Source: Bolinopsis microptera
Lineage: Eukaryota; Ctenophora; Tentaculata; Lobata; Bolinopsidae
Assembly: GCF_026151205.1 (NCBI RefSeq)
Contig: NC_087074.1
Coordinates: 7,288,726 to 7,352,725 of the forward strand
DNA: 64,000 nt
Direction of reading: 5' to 3'
The translations under genes and the position numbers were made by a program. Of this stretch, positions 1 to 12,654 are shown in pieces. The notes under the pieces are model-generated. The model did no database searches. It was given only the letters and a program-made list of their open reading frames with translations, and was not told the origin of the DNA. Positions within the stretch are counted from its first letter, which is position 1. Every line of letters starts with the position of its first letter.

Positions 1-1352
1 TACTATTTGGCATATCTATCACCCTATCCCAGTATACATTTCACATGGCCCCTTTCCCTGCTCCGAATCTCCATATTCGCATTAATAATACAGCAATGAC
101 ACCTACCTAACGGCTCCCTCCCAAATATTGACAAATACAGTGCTTATAGTTCTATTAAATCTATACCTGTACCTCTGATTCGCTGCCGGTGGTCCCCGAG
201 TTTGACGAATTGTTGGCTATTTAGAGTAGAGCACGGCTGGAGAGTAGTGAAAAGGAGAAACATTAACAGTTGCTACATTAAATGTCAGTAGTGCTAATCT
301 TACCTGCAATTAAATTAGCATCAATTGGAGGTATACATTAAGACAGCCAGAGACTGTGTCACCACGTCGCACCCCCTATTTTACAGTGCCTAATTGGGTT
401 ACTAGATATATCTATATTTTGTTGTGGCCCCACGGGGCTCAGACGCGTGCACTGCTCCCCGCAGATAGGCACTACTAATTAATTTAATGGACACACTTAC
501 TACTACTAGATTAAATAGGGGACTTGTAAGGCTTTCAGTATGGAAGCTTTCTAACGACAACTTGGGGCTAATGAAGATTGACTTTTCATCCGCCGATATT
601 AAGTCCTGAAAACGTTTTGACCACTGATTTTAACCACAAATTTAATAAAAGGATTAGGTAAGGATCCGGGTTAGCGTTTTGTTAAAACAAGACGTGTCTA
701 ATAATCATGAATATTAAGCAGGGGTGTAGGAATAATACCCCTGATATTAAGGGCTTGGTACTTTGGGCTAAGTTGTAGCTCACATTGGAGCGGTAAAAGC
801 CGAAGCTCCTCACTTATTTGTGGTAGGATCTGCAAAATAAAGTAGATAATTCTCAGCTAGATAATGTGGTAATACCAGTATTATATCCACAGCATATATC
901 CACATACACAGTTAGCATTATATCCACATGGTAGTCCTATTACTTTAGTGATATAAATACGGTGCTGATACTTTTAGCAAGTTTTCTCTCCTATTGTCCT
1001 GCCTTATAATATAACCCGCTGCTTAGTCTCAAATACTGGCGAGAACTGCGAAGAAGAATAATCCCAGATACTGTGTGCAGAGGTAGACAATACTCCTTCC
1101 ATCCCATGATTGCATTAAGAGTGCAGATAGTTTACTGTACTAGCTTACTAGCTATTATACTGCAAGGCTACTAGCTGCGTATTAAGTGCGTGGTTACTTG
1201 CTGCGACCTGTGAATTGTGATGAGTAGTTGCCACAAACTTCTCGTGAGGCTAGTGAGTTGTAATTGTCTTATTATCCTGTCTGCAACGTGTAGATTTAGT
1301 ATACAGCATGTGGTAAATAACACGTGTCTTATTTTGACGTTGCAAATAAAAT

Positions 1353-1410
1353 CTGTGACGTCACGCGACGTGAAGTGTGACGTCTCCCGTCACGCCACGT
1401 GACGTCATAA
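1353..1410. promoter_or_regulatory. Cluster of CRE and E-box motifs
   Basis: Within about 55 bases there are two TGACGTCA or near-TGACGTCA palindromes, one TGACGTC, and a CCACGTGACGTCA composite of CACGTG and CRE. These are the classical binding sites of CREB/ATF and of bHLH factors. The density is far above background for AT-rich DNA. Enhancer or promoter function is inference only; no TATA box or coding exon was seen close by. Confidence 0.4.
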
Positions 1411-2042
1411 GATGTTCGAGAATACTCCGTGTTTTTTTTTGCATCCTGGCTCGTGCCTCCAAGAAATGGGCCGAATGTGAAGACTGCACATGCGCCAACT
1501 GCGATCTGAAGTCCTTACAATAAATAACTAAATTAGACCCTTACGTTCGATTGTTAAACCTGATTCTTGAAAATTCTGTTAGATTTGACGAGATTAACAA
1601 AAGAAGGAGGCTTGTTAACAGGATGTTAATCAAGTGTAGAGAATTAAAGGAATCAAATTAATGAAAATACTCTGATTTTCCGGCCATCATCAGGTGTTTG
1701 TGACTGACCACGTGACACAGTACTTCTTCCTGATTGGAGGGCCAGACTCGGCTGTGGTCGCTGATTGGCTAACTGTGGTTTCTATCAGACAGTGTCTAAC
1801 TTGATTCCATAAAACAAGAAAACACCTAGCCACTGAAAATCTGGGTATTGTTTAGCTTTTACTCGAGTACTATTCCCTGAGAGCAGCCTCTACTTTATAA
1901 GTGTAGTGAGGACAGGATTAATTTTAGGAACAAATTATGAGAATAAATCAATCAGTTGTAAAACTCTATCCCTCATCTGATTACCGTGGTTATTATTATC
2001 ATTACCATTGTTAAAAAGAGAATCTCACCCACACCCTTCTCA

Positions 2043-2071
2043 GAGAGGGAGAGAGAGAGAGAGAGAGAGAT
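2043..2071. repeat. (GA)n microsatellite
   Basis: A short run of GA dinucleotides with one interruption. No coding role is visible. Confidence 0.7.
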
Positions 2072-2981
2072 GTTTTTACAAGTTTACAGTGTCTTCGTTA
2101 GAGCGTGAAATGTAATTATGGTTGAAAGTTTGGATCTATCTTTGGTGGCTTATTCTGTTCGTGTAACCATTACAGGTGGAAAGTGTTATAGAGCGCTGTA
2201 GAGCCTGAGATACGTGCTTAACCACTGGCAAACGCCCCTACAATACTCGAACACATATTCTTCCAATACTTGCAACACTTACACATATACTTCCAGTACT
2301 TACAACACTGATAAATACTTACAATACTTCCAATACTGATAAATACTCGGGGGGATTGTACGAGGTTTGACCCTCCCCTCTTGGCTTTTGTTAAGATGTT
2401 TTAGCAATCCAGATAAAATCGTAGACTCCATCTCCCATCTCTATTATGAAATCTATTAAACTGCCTCACCAATACGCTAGTATCTGTTTAGCTACCTACT
2501 GTTTAGCTACTTACTGTTTTAAGAGCATCACATCTTCCAATATTAATCAAATTTCACGGACCAGTAAACCGATTACCTAACAGTGAGACGCTATTTTAGC
2601 AGAATCAACTCAGCCAACTGAATCTTATGTTAGAATTTATCAACCATATTACTGACTAACCCATCACTATCTTCATAATCTGCTTCTTTATCAATCTTTA
2701 TCATCTTCATAATTGTTATACTCCGTTATCAATAAGTCAAGAGCTATAGCCATAGCACATACATAGTCAGCTTATATAAGCTGTATCAAACAGAAAGAAC
2801 ACTAGTTTAGCAATATTCTATAAAGTTATTGCTCTCTTGCAAAATATGCGAGATTGTGCGTAGTTATCTTGAATAGTGACACTGTACGTTGATGTCTAAT
2901 ATCCGAATATTACATAGTTATCTTATAGTTTGTGGACGATATATAAATCAAAATAGTAAGTTAACAGTGTCCCAACTTCAG

Positions 2982-3132
2982 TGTACCTGCGTTTAAACTG
3001 GGAGAAGAAGGAAGAGAAGAAGGAGGTTCCACGTCTCCCTCTAACGGCACTGTAAAGTGCGAGCAGGGCAGCTCACCTATGGAGACCTCTCCCAGCAAGA
3101 TCAACAGCTGTCCTAGGGACTTCTCTCCTAAG
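2982..3132 (+). CDS. Unidentified gene, internal exon a
   Basis: Open through 151 bases after an acceptor (cccaacttcag) and ending AAG followed by a gtaagac donor. It starts with one base of a split codon (entry phase 2) and ends in phase 0. The peptide is low-complexity and acidic/serine-rich (a run such as LGEEGREEGGSTSPSN), with two cysteines, so it is probably a disordered linker. It joins in frame to the exon at 3300. The same four-exon chain keeps phase throughout, which is the main evidence that this is a real gene. Family not recognised. Confidence 0.6.
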
Positions 3133-3299
3133 GTAAGACTTGGGTTCTCTTTGGGGTTAAGTCTCGCAGTAAAGCCAACTGTAGTCACTACCTTCTATTT
3201 CCATTTTTCCCTTTATTAATAAAGTTATGAACCTCAAAATCTGCCTCTAAACCACTACCTCCCTGTTATAGTCCCCAATATAACGTATATCCCCTTTAG

Positions 3300-3468
3300 T
3301 CGGACAAGTCAGATGGAGGAGGATCAGTATCCTATCCCAGCTACACGGAGCAGACGAGAAGTGTAGGTTCCCAGAAGTACCCAAGGCAGGAGTGTTGTCA
3401 TGAAGCTTTCCACGTAATGTTACAGCACGTCCGCGAAACCAGCTCCAAGAATCTCATGCTTTGCAATC
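3300..3468 (+). CDS. Unidentified gene, internal exon b
   Basis: Acceptor atatcccctttag, then 56 codons plus one base, then donor gtgagtatt (exit phase 1). The first half is serine/tyrosine-rich; the second half is more ordered and includes QECCHEAFHVMLQHV and a SSKNLMLCN stretch that looks helical. It follows exon a in phase 0. Function not recognised. A short open frame running past the donor is a read-through shadow. Confidence 0.65.
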
Positions 3469-4375
3469 GTGAGTATTGTTTTTCAACTGGTTTAGTTTTG
3501 TTTTGTAACGGTTACTTTGGTGATGATGTTAGGGGCCCACTTCCCCAGACAGGGCCCAGAGAAAATTTGATTTCAAAATTCTTCCTGATACTGGGTTCCT
3601 TTTTAATTGTCGTCTCAATTATCGGAATCATCCGTCGGGATAAGGAAACAAAATTTTTAATAAAATCAGAGTTTGCAAATTTGAAATATGCGTTATAATT
3701 CGCTCTTAGTTTAATTAATGCATTATATGAGTTATTTGAAATGTAAGTTATGTAGCACGTCACTCTCTCGTGCTCATTGTTTATTACAATCGTGGCCCAG
3801 GATTTCCGTCGAACAAATGTCGATTAAATGACAAGAATGACTTGTATTCGACGCGCTGGAATCCAGCCAATTAATTCCTCCATTAGCTCAAAGTTCATAG
3901 CACATAGCTGCTTGTCACGAAATATTCTTTAGACGTGATTAAATGGGACTGATAATCAAAATATTGCAAATATGTTTCGATAAGATGAACTGCTCGGCGA
4001 GCTTGTCGCGTATTCAGTAACAATGGAATTCCTGCACGCCAAAAGTAAACAAAAATCCGCTAGTTTTGTGAACTGTTAAGTATTGAGTATTGATTTTTAC
4101 TCTGCATTTCTCGGGCAGCATGCCAAGTTAACGAACTTACGCGTCACGTGATTGCACGTGGGCTGTTTTTCGCGTGCACACTGTTTTCCGATAGATAAAA
4201 TGATTTGTTACGATTATCAGACGTTTTAACTTTCAATTCGAATAAAACCTGCGACCTGTCAGAAGGTTCTAAAATACTAGTGGAGTTCATATTTTATATG
4301 ACGTTAGTAATTAAAACAATTGATATTAATTTGACAAATTGATTGAACAAAATAACTAATCAATAATAATTTCAG

Positions 4376-4444
4376 ACCTGGAGCAGATTTATAAACATTT
4401 AGCGCCCGTCAAAAGAGATCGGACATGGACTTCCCCAAATACTG
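4376..4444 (+). CDS. Unidentified gene, internal exon c
   Basis: A 69-base exon after an AT-rich acceptor (aataatttcag), ending with a gtaagttg donor; phase 1 in and phase 1 out. It encodes a helix-like segment (LEQIYKHLAPVKRDRTW). The split codon formed with exon b gives His. It continues the ordered part of the protein begun in exon b. Family not recognised. Confidence 0.65.
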
Positions 4445-5149
4445 GTAAGTTGAAAACTATTTAAGTTTCAGTATTAATATTTTTAAATAATCTGCATAAA
4501 CATTACCCTTAATATTACCCTTGAATTTCAAGTCCATCTAAAACAGGACCATAGAAGGACTGATAAGCAGAAGGGCTATTGAATAACCAACTATATTTGC
4601 CACCTATTTAAAAAATGCCTCTATAAGAACTAATAAGCGTAAGTAGTAGTGAATAACCAGCTACCTTTACAGAGACTGACCTGGACAACCCAATGAAGAG
4701 AATCAGGATGTCGTCCCCTAACAGCTGAAGAAAACAACACTGCAACATGTAGACATTCTACCCCTGGAACTAACCAGCTGATGACATCACATGATCTGAA
4801 TTGATGACATCATCATCACGACGTGATCTGGACAATATGACAGCTTTTTAAGACTGTAATATGAACTGAGAAGTGAGAAACTCTGAAAATACGAAGAAGA
4901 AACTTTGCGCGCGAAATTCTTTGTTGTATTATACAGTAGTGTGATAAGAGAGATAACGTTAAGTTATTGTTGTTGTGAAGTATATTGGCTGGACTATACG
5001 TATATTGTAGGGGGTTGTCATGGTGCCCCCCCCCCCTATATTGCGGGGGTTGTCATGGTAACCCCCTAAATTGCCCACTTTATCACATCTTAACGGTGGT
5101 CTTCTTTGCTCAATGAGCATTTTGTATACCTCGTCCTTACCGGTCACAG

Positions 5150-5304
5150 TAGATTTACTCAAAATCATCGCTATCATATTGGAATTATCACTGAACGATT
5201 TGGCTCCCAAAACATGGTTAATTTATGACACTCTGAAATGCGATGATACTCCACGTGTGAGCGATGATTTTGTTAATTTAGATTGGGTAAAACACTCGTT
5301 CTAA
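5150..5304 (+). CDS. Unidentified gene, terminal exon
   Basis: The acceptor tcgtccttaccggtcacag precedes an open frame entered in phase 1, matching exon c, and ending at TAA 5302-5304. It encodes about 51 residues beginning VDLLKIIAIILELSLNDL and ending VNLDWVKHSF, a helical, non-repetitive C-terminus. An upstream in-frame ATG at 5071 exists but would leave the exon unspliced; the phase match favours splicing. The product is unknown; it looks intracellular. Confidence 0.65.
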
Positions 5305-7024
5305 ATGCTGTAAAGGGCCATTCGGACGGGGTCTAAGTTCATAAATATTGGGCTCATATTTTGAATAACTGTTTTATTAATATGTTTACATCCTTGTTTT
5401 GTTAGAGCTTACCATATTTGGAGTGGTAACATGACCATATAAGGACTTATAGCATAGCACCCATATAAGGAGCGACATTTTATCTGAAAGTTTGACAAGT
5501 CACGGTACTGACTGTGTATCACGTGATATTTTGACATTTTCTGTAGTGTTGATTGTAGTGTTGTATCAGGATTTGCTTATAGTCAGTTATATCTTAATGA
5601 CCATGTAAGGAATATTTGTTGACCATTTATGGAGTGAGCTGTGACTTTCTTCATACTTACGATATGCAGGTTTAGGCTAGTTTTTGACGTCTCTTTTATA
5701 ATAATAATAATATTGTCATTATTTATTTATTTAACATTTATCGTAGAGATGATTTGCAAGAGCATTCTGGTGTAGAAGTGAACACAGTTTATTATATTTA
5801 TCAATTTATTTATCATAGATGAAATTACTTTTTCCAGAAAATGTGAGATTGTTGATAATTTGCCAGGGGGTTATAGATATATTTGTTATCCGCATTTGGA
5901 CTTGTAACATGACCATATTAGGACTGATAGTGATAACCAAGGAATTCTAGATATATTTGCAGTGTAGTAGTACATAGTGTTGCTTGACGAATTTTTACGG
6001 CAGTTTTGAACTTCTAGAATATTCGGTTAATTTTCCGCGAGAATTTTGAATTTTTAAATTTGTAAGACACGACAGGTCTATATGGTTTATTATTTGACAC
6101 AATATTGCAATTATTTTAACGAAGCTGTACAGTTGACCATATGCAGCTAGGTGAAGGGTTGTTTAGAATCTGACAAGGTCCAATCATTAACTACAGCACT
6201 TCTGGTTCACCCTAACTACCGGGCTCTGTTGTCATAACAACCGTGCCTTTAAGCCGAACTATGCTATTAATTAATTAATTGGATAATTAACATGCTGATG
6301 ATTATTTAATATATGCGTGTTTGTACGCTGTATCATTGATTTTCAGAAATTTAATTTCTGAGTTTTTCTTGGTAGTAAACAGTACACTTCTAAGTTTATT
6401 ATATAAAAAACGATCTGAAAATCTATCAAACGATCTGGAAAATCCGGAAAATATAACCGTTTTCAGACTTTTTCGAAGAAAAAATAACCACAAATCAAAA
6501 ATGTTGTCAATTTATGAGCTATAAAGAGACTTCTAAATTTTCTCTCCTCCTGGAGTAAACTCACATTTTTTCATAAATAACTTTCACTAAATTCTCGAAC
6601 GTTTCTTATAAAATAAACTGAGTGTTAAACAAAGCCTTTAGGGACCACCCATTAATGGGTTCACCCCTAACAGTATTAGTAGGACTGTTTAGTTTGTTGA
6701 AAATTATCATCCTGCTTTCTCCCCTGTAAAATCCTGCTTTCTCCCCTGTAAAATCCAGAACATTATTTATAAGTCGCATGGTTTAAATGTTTCTTGGGTA
6801 GAATTTGTACTGATCCCGTTTGATGCGACAAGGAGAAGGCTCTTATCAGGAAAGGAATTATTCTTCTTAGTATGCTAATTTCTCCCGGTGAAACTTTTAT
6901 CTGTACGAAAGTTCTGATGCTTTGAGAAGACATACAGTGATAGTGATCAGCTGACTGTTGAGTTTGCTTACAAACTCAAATTCCTGGTAAATTGCGTGTG
7001 TCATGTGATTTGACAGTGCTGCCC
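5305..7024. other. Intergenic, AT-rich
   Basis: I see no gene. Short phrases such as a catgaccatat(a/t)aggact motif recur near 5430 and 5910, hinting at an old dispersed repeat. Small open frames on both strands near 6300-6520 overlap each other and lack splice or family support. Confidence 0.4.
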
Positions 7025-7142
7025 TTACATGGTCTTTGTCAACCACGTGACATGACGCGAATGCCCTTATATAGCTATCGTGAACCACGTGACGTAATAT
7101 GACAAGTATGCCTTTATATGGCTATTGTCTACCACGTGACTT
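7005..7142. repeat. Three diverged tandem units with CACGTG
   Basis: Three units of roughly 45-50 bases, each with a CCTT(A/T)(C/T)AT-type stretch followed about 12 bases later by CCACGTGAC, at 7043, 7083 and 7133. The spacing between the two elements is kept while the rest has drifted, which could reflect a regulatory module or simply an old tandem repeat. Confidence 0.45.
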
Positions 7143-7867
7143 GACCACGATAACTTGAGGAAGATCACGCCGCAACTTCTCATGTTCCATTATCCGACCC
7201 TTCACGTGGTCCCGCACTGTTGGTTAAATATTTAACTGAAAAATGTAATATCCTTGACGGTGATATTAATGGAAAATATTCACGACAATTCAAATCTTGG
7301 TAAGTAGGATTAGAAAGCCCGTGTTAAATGCTCTGCTGAAAAGGGGGACTCTCCAAGTTTGTAGCGAGGTGTTAGAAAGTCCGTCAACAACTTATCACTC
7401 GCAGATTTACCGGCCATACTCTCCTCCTTTCCTCCCATTGGTCGCCCTGTTACGTCCTGCTCTCTGATTGGTCAGCCTCTTGTCACGTGGTCCAGCCCTG
7501 CCAATCACACAGCAGCAGAGCAGCAGAGCATAGCATATAAACGATAATGCGAGGGATTCCCAATGCTTGTTGGGCTCGATTGAACTGGGATAGTCGAGAG
7601 TAGGGAGCCCTGCCCCCCTCCTGCCCCCTCCTGCCCCTGCACTGATTGGGCCTCTTATCCTGCTTGCCAGAAGCTACTAATGTTATCTTCTCTTTTCCTT
7701 CTTTTTCTCAGGGGAAATCGTGAAACCAATGTACAGTTGTCATAACAAAAACTTTACAGGTCCCTGCTGGTAGGCTAGTTCGATTACTGGAGAAGCAAGT
7801 AGTGGTGGCCAGTTACCAGGAAGATTACAATTCCCCAGTCTTTTATTGGTGAGTTGGTGTGTGGTGG

Positions 7868-8255
7868 CCAGTTACCAATTACCAGTTATTTAATTATCAG
7901 TTACCAGTTATTAAATTACCAGTTACCAGTTATTTAATTACCAGTTACCAGTTATTTAATTACCAGTTACCAGTTATTTAATTACCAGTTCCCAGTTATT
8001 TAATTACCAGTTACCCGTTACCAGTTATTTAATTACCAGTTATTTAATTACCAGTTACCAGTTAGTTACTTACCAGTTACCAGTTACCAGTTACCAGTTA
8101 TTAAATTACCAGTTATTCAATTACCAGTTACCAGTTAGTTACTTACCAGTTACCAGTTACCAGTTATTAAATTACCAGTTACCAGTTATTTAATTGCCAG
8201 TTACCAGTTAATTAATTACCAGTTACCAGTTAGGTAATTACCAGTTACTTCTCAG
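7868..8255. repeat. Minisatellite, TTACCAGTTA family
   Basis: Irregular tandem repeat built from ttaccagttattta / attaccagttaccag phrases. Unit length varies because the 7-base core TTACCAG(T) is reiterated with or without the AT-rich spacer. Non-coding. Confidence 0.85.
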
Positions 8256-10240
8256 TAACTTACTGGGAAGTAAAAGAGCTAATACAACTGTATCCAACTT
8301 CCTAATTAATTAAATACAGTATATTTAATCCCTATCTATTCGAGGGGATATCTATCTAAAGAAAAATACTTGCATTAATGAGACTTTGTGCTATTAAAAT
8401 CATACCAGTTATGAGTTATGATTCAGACTATAAAAATAAATATTTCTACAGAAGGATGGTTTCCACAGAAACTATCAGAAGATATTTGCGGGCAAGGGCT
8501 ATGGCCACGTTGCGAAGAAAACACAAATATACCAGTATATTTTGTAGATAGCTGCTGTAAGAAAACACCAATATCTGGTATCTGTAGGTATTATATATAT
8601 ATATAAGCTGCTGTAATAATGGTTATTGCAGGTAGATGATACGCCTGACCTAGCAGCTAGGGTGCCATAAAACACCTCCATTCAACATCAGCCGAGGTAG
8701 AAACAGTAATTCGTTAACCATTGATAGTCAAGGGGAGGTTGCGTCACTGGCCTGTCACGTGATATCTAACAGTCACATGGGCCGCCCACGTGCACTTTCA
8801 AAACTATACGTGACATACTCTAAAGATCACGTGACACGCTGGTTTCTTAACTCCACTTTCTGATACCGTCCAGCCGTTTGTTTGACTTGCATTATGCAGC
8901 AGTCTCAATAAAAGTTGCCAATTGGAATTGAAGCTGAGTATCATGACCTGTAGATATAGGTGCTACTGCTTTACTCACTTACCGAGGGTATTTAATGACA
9001 TTCTATAAAAAACAATGCAGCTCCGGCCCTTTATAGTTCCCAGCACTTCTGTCACACTGCTCAATTGGGTGGTTTGGAAAACTGCACGTCTCCGAAGAGA
9101 GAAGGTATAATAGAGGGGGGTGTGTTTCACTGTTGTGTCATTAGTTCCTCAGTAGCCACAACTTGAGCAGTTCTCTTAATGGCCACCTACTGTTACAGCG
9201 TTATGAATCATTTTATTAGGGATTTGCAGGTTTTTAAGTTTAGTTGGAGGACCAATAAAGTTTACATGCTGATCAGTATAAAGAACACCCAGTGTAAACA
9301 CTCACTAACAAACAGTGTAAACACTCACTATCAGATTATAGTAAAGAACTCACGGTATTTTATGCCCGATACTCCAGAAACTCTGGATTTAATTTACATG
9401 GCGTAATTTTTACCGTAGCATCGAATAAAAGAGGTCCGGTTAAAGTTGATCTGATTTTTAATTAATTTTTAAATGGCTGACCTTAATGAGAATCTAAAAC
9501 CACCAATTCTAAATCAGAACATTATATCAGTGTTACAAAACCTCCACCAGTTAAATCTACCACCGGAATCTCGTCAAGTAGTTGACACTAGGACTCTGAT
9601 TCACCGCCTAAAAATCGTCAAGTAGTTGACAGGAGACAGCATTGTTGCGCTCAAATCACATCAATACTGCTTTGAGTTAAGCACGCTAAACTAAACACAT
9701 TCCATCACTCTTTCCAACTGATACACCACTCGTTCTAGCATGGTTCTGGTTGCAGTCTGGTATAGTTACAATGTGGTTACAGTACGGTCAGAGTCAAAAG
9801 TACGGGGTTTTGTATGGACTGTGGAGGAGTATAGAGCGTGGTGGGTTATTGGTCACCACAGTGTGGTCACATATAGTCACATATAGTCACATATAGTGAC
9901 ATACAGTCACATATTGTCTGTTATTGTTGAAACGATAGAGGTACTAGCATTAGTAAATTGAGTAACAGCTGCCAACATTAAACCGCTGCGGTAAATACCG
10001 GAAAGATAATAGTCCGAGATGAATGGCTTTTTACTCAGCAGATAAATCATTTCGTCAGACACTAATACTTACTGAGAGAGACTATCGGGGCTGAGAGATT
10101 GTTAACAGCTTATGAATATAAATGAGGGTGGTTCGCAGACCCAATATTAGATAAAGTGTCTATTGATAATGTTAATTCCACAGCGAGGATTGGACAGAGT
10201 CTGCGTCCAGGAACTATCTTTAATGGGCTCCATTACTGAG
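8256..10240. other. Intergenic, no gene recognised
   Basis: No exon model could be supported. There are CACGTG sites at about 8756, 8786 and 8826, and a short run of 10-base (acatatagtc) repeats near 9868-9916. A 75-codon open frame at 9179-9406 has low-complexity composition and no splice or family support. Confidence 0.4.
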
Positions 10241-10261
10241 CCCTGTTATTACAATAACATA

Positions 10262-10435
10262 AACCCGCCACGCAAAGGGTTTATATAACAGATCATCCCG
10301 CGCTAGCGGGATGATCTGATAAACACATACGAGTGCGCGCAGCGCACGAGTTTTGTGTTAATATGTAATCCCGAAGCGCCAGCTGAGGGATTACATTTAT
10401 TTAGCCCTGAGCGTGAAGTGTTTATGGATTATAAT
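10262..10435. repeat. Consecutive hairpins (inverted repeats)
   Basis: Several short inverted repeats follow each other: AAACCC/GGGTTT; the near-perfect hairpin CAGATCATCCCGC with loop GCTAG; AACACATACGAGTGCGC paired with GCGCACGAGTTTTGTGTT; and TGTAATCCC/GGGATTACA. Each stem is separate. Such strings of hairpins occur in foldback elements and some MITEs; no terminal inverted repeat or target duplication spanning the cluster was identified. Confidence 0.6.
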
Positions 10436-10707
10436 TATCTCCGGCGATTTCGACAAGGGATTTATACTTTAGAAGAGAGTGATAAAATAGTTTAAACCGA
10501 TCTGTCATAGTGGAGCAATAGCTTGAACGTTAGCAGGAACAAGAGCTGGAAGGAGAGCAAGCAAAACAATACTATTTTTAGGGCACGGACAAGGGTAGCT
10601 GGCTAGTCGCCAACTTCTCACGCCACGCGTTGGAGAAATTCCAAGAATTAGCTGCGTTAGTAACGTTCCCAGGAATTTGCGTGTAAAAGAAGTGGACGGT
10701 TACGATG

Positions 10708-10803
10708 TTTCATATCACGTGGTGCGCTTTCGTGTCACGTGGTATAGACTCGGCGTATGCTATTGGTGGCACGTGGTACGCACGTGACGCGCCCACGTGA
10801 TCG
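10708..10803. promoter_or_regulatory. Cluster of five CACGTG sites
   Basis: CACGTG occurs at about 10715, 10735, 10768, 10780 and 10793, in contexts such as atCACGTGgtg and ggCACGTGgta. This is the palindromic E-box read by bHLH-type factors. Five copies in 90 bases is striking, but no adjacent gene was found, so regulatory function is unproven. Confidence 0.4.
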
Positions 10804-11110
10804 CGCGTCTAACTGTTCTACTATTATCGAGTTCTAATCAGCAGTATCATTGATTATTGTAAGTCGGAGAATTGAATGATAAACATCAGTTACGACTAAA
10901 AAGCGGGCCGGGTTTATACAAATTTCCGGGGCGGGATGATATCACCTTGAGATGTTTATCTAACAGCGGGCCGGGCTGAGTGATAATATGATCCCGCGTC
11001 GAAATCCCGGAGATATTTATATACTACTGCAACTTACATTCATTACTGGAGGTATTGGCCCTGGGACTTTATTAATATTCATAACTCTTTATCAAGCTAT
11101 CAACCTTTTT

Positions 11111-11342
11111 AGGGGTCCTTACTGCTCCTGATATAGGTTGAGAGTGTAAGATACTTTTTAGGGATCCTTACTACCCCTGATATAGGTTGTAAGTGTAGGA
11201 TACTTTTAAGGGGTCCTTACTACCCCTGATATAGGTTGTGAGTGTAAGATACTTTTTAGGGATCCTTATTACTCCAGATATAGGTTGTGAGTGTAGGATA
11301 CTTTTTAGGGGTCCTTACTACCCCTGATATAGGTTGTGAGTA
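11111..11342. repeat. 49-base minisatellite, about 4.7 copies
   Basis: Unit beginning aggggtccttactacccctg and ending gtgtaagatacttttt, repeated head to tail with few substitutions. Each unit holds the short inverted pair AGGGGT/ACCCCT. Non-coding. Confidence 0.9.
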
Positions 11343-12654
11343 TTAAGGACCCACTATCCATCCCATCTTGCTAGAATTAGAGTTTATATATCTGGTTAAC
11401 AAATCATACTTCCTCTAATAAATAGCTCAGAATACATTCTGGGGGTGGGGGTTATATTGTCATGTCGTGTCTATTTCTTATCACCTACGTATGGGCCATG
11501 GGCGTCCATGTCCAATAACTTCCTGGCCAATTTTATAAAACTAGGACGGCCTCATTTTCATGCTAAATCCACGTAAGGATAATAATCCAGACTTATTAAT
11601 CTGATTAATTATAACATAATTGACATAAAAGGGAGGATGCAAGGCCTGGCAAGGCACCTGATATTTGGCACAAGGGGTCCCGGGCCGGGCCGACAAGGTG
11701 TGTTTTTGTGCGATATTCCTGAATATCTTAATCAGTAAAGTGACCTTTAACAAGCGGTTATTATTGTCCAGGATAGCATAAATCAGTTAAAATAGCATTA
11801 ATTAACTTCTGCCGTGTCCTTTAGAACAATATTAATTAAAACATGAACTTTTAGCAGATTAAATGGTTAAATACATAACTTTTATTAGATGATACTTTGT
11901 CATTGATATGTGAGTAGGCTAAACCATTGCCTGGTCCGGTTTTTAGCCGCCATTAACCTCCCCCATACCCCTTATCCTAGTGCTTGTTTGAGTCTGATAA
12001 TATACTTGCCACTGGCAACCGTATTGTGAGCCGTGGACCATCTCTAATAGCCCGCTAATGGGCAGCTCCTTCATCAATATATTCATAAGTTCAGATTAAC
12101 CCAGTCAAGTATTGGAAGGCCTGCACTCGTAAAAAGCTGGGGATGCCGGCTTCTGATTAGTCGAGAGAGCGCTCAGGATGACGTCTCATTGGACCAGCTC
12201 TTGTCTACGGTGGAAGAACAATGTAGTTAATTTCAATAACCGATCATTACGGCTGGTTGAGCGGCTATTGTTTGAGCCTGACATCAAATTGAGGGGTTTG
12301 TCTCTGGTTTTGAGGGGAGAGGAGGGTTTAAGTGAGATTGAGAACAGCGTCCTCTGTCATGCTAATATCGCTAGGTACACTTCTAAATGTAATGCCAGGC
12401 TTTGTTTTGGGGGGGGAGTCCATTGATTTACATTACAAGAATCCCTGTTGTTATGCTAATGATGTGATTATTACAATCTCCAAAGTTACCTTAGTTACCT
12501 ACTTAGAAACAATGTTATGCTCTTTTACAATCTCCCTTAATATCTGGAAACTAGCTCGGTCACACTACCCAGTGCCCAGTACTAAACAAGCTGCAATATA
12601 CTTACAATCTTATAGCAGGATCAAACTTCAAATAGAATATTCCGCCTTACAAGC

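Larger units (their letters stand above)
1..2981. other. Non-coding upstream stretch
   Basis: No open reading frame with convincing splice sites was found here on either strand. The segment should be the intron or 5' side of the plus-strand gene whose exons start at 2982, because that first visible exon begins with one base of a split codon. It holds a cluster of CRE-like TGACGTCA sites (listed separately) and a short (GA)n run at 2043-2071. No RNA gene was recognised. Confidence 0.5.

Noticed and set aside
130..225. Short peptide frame with SDSLPVVPEFDELLAI as a terminal exon
   Set aside because: Only 16 codons with no convincing acceptor; cannot be separated from chance.
3512..3763. Minus-strand 83-codon frame
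   Set aside because: Lies in the intron of the plus-strand gene, overlaps another random frame, AT-rich and without splice support.
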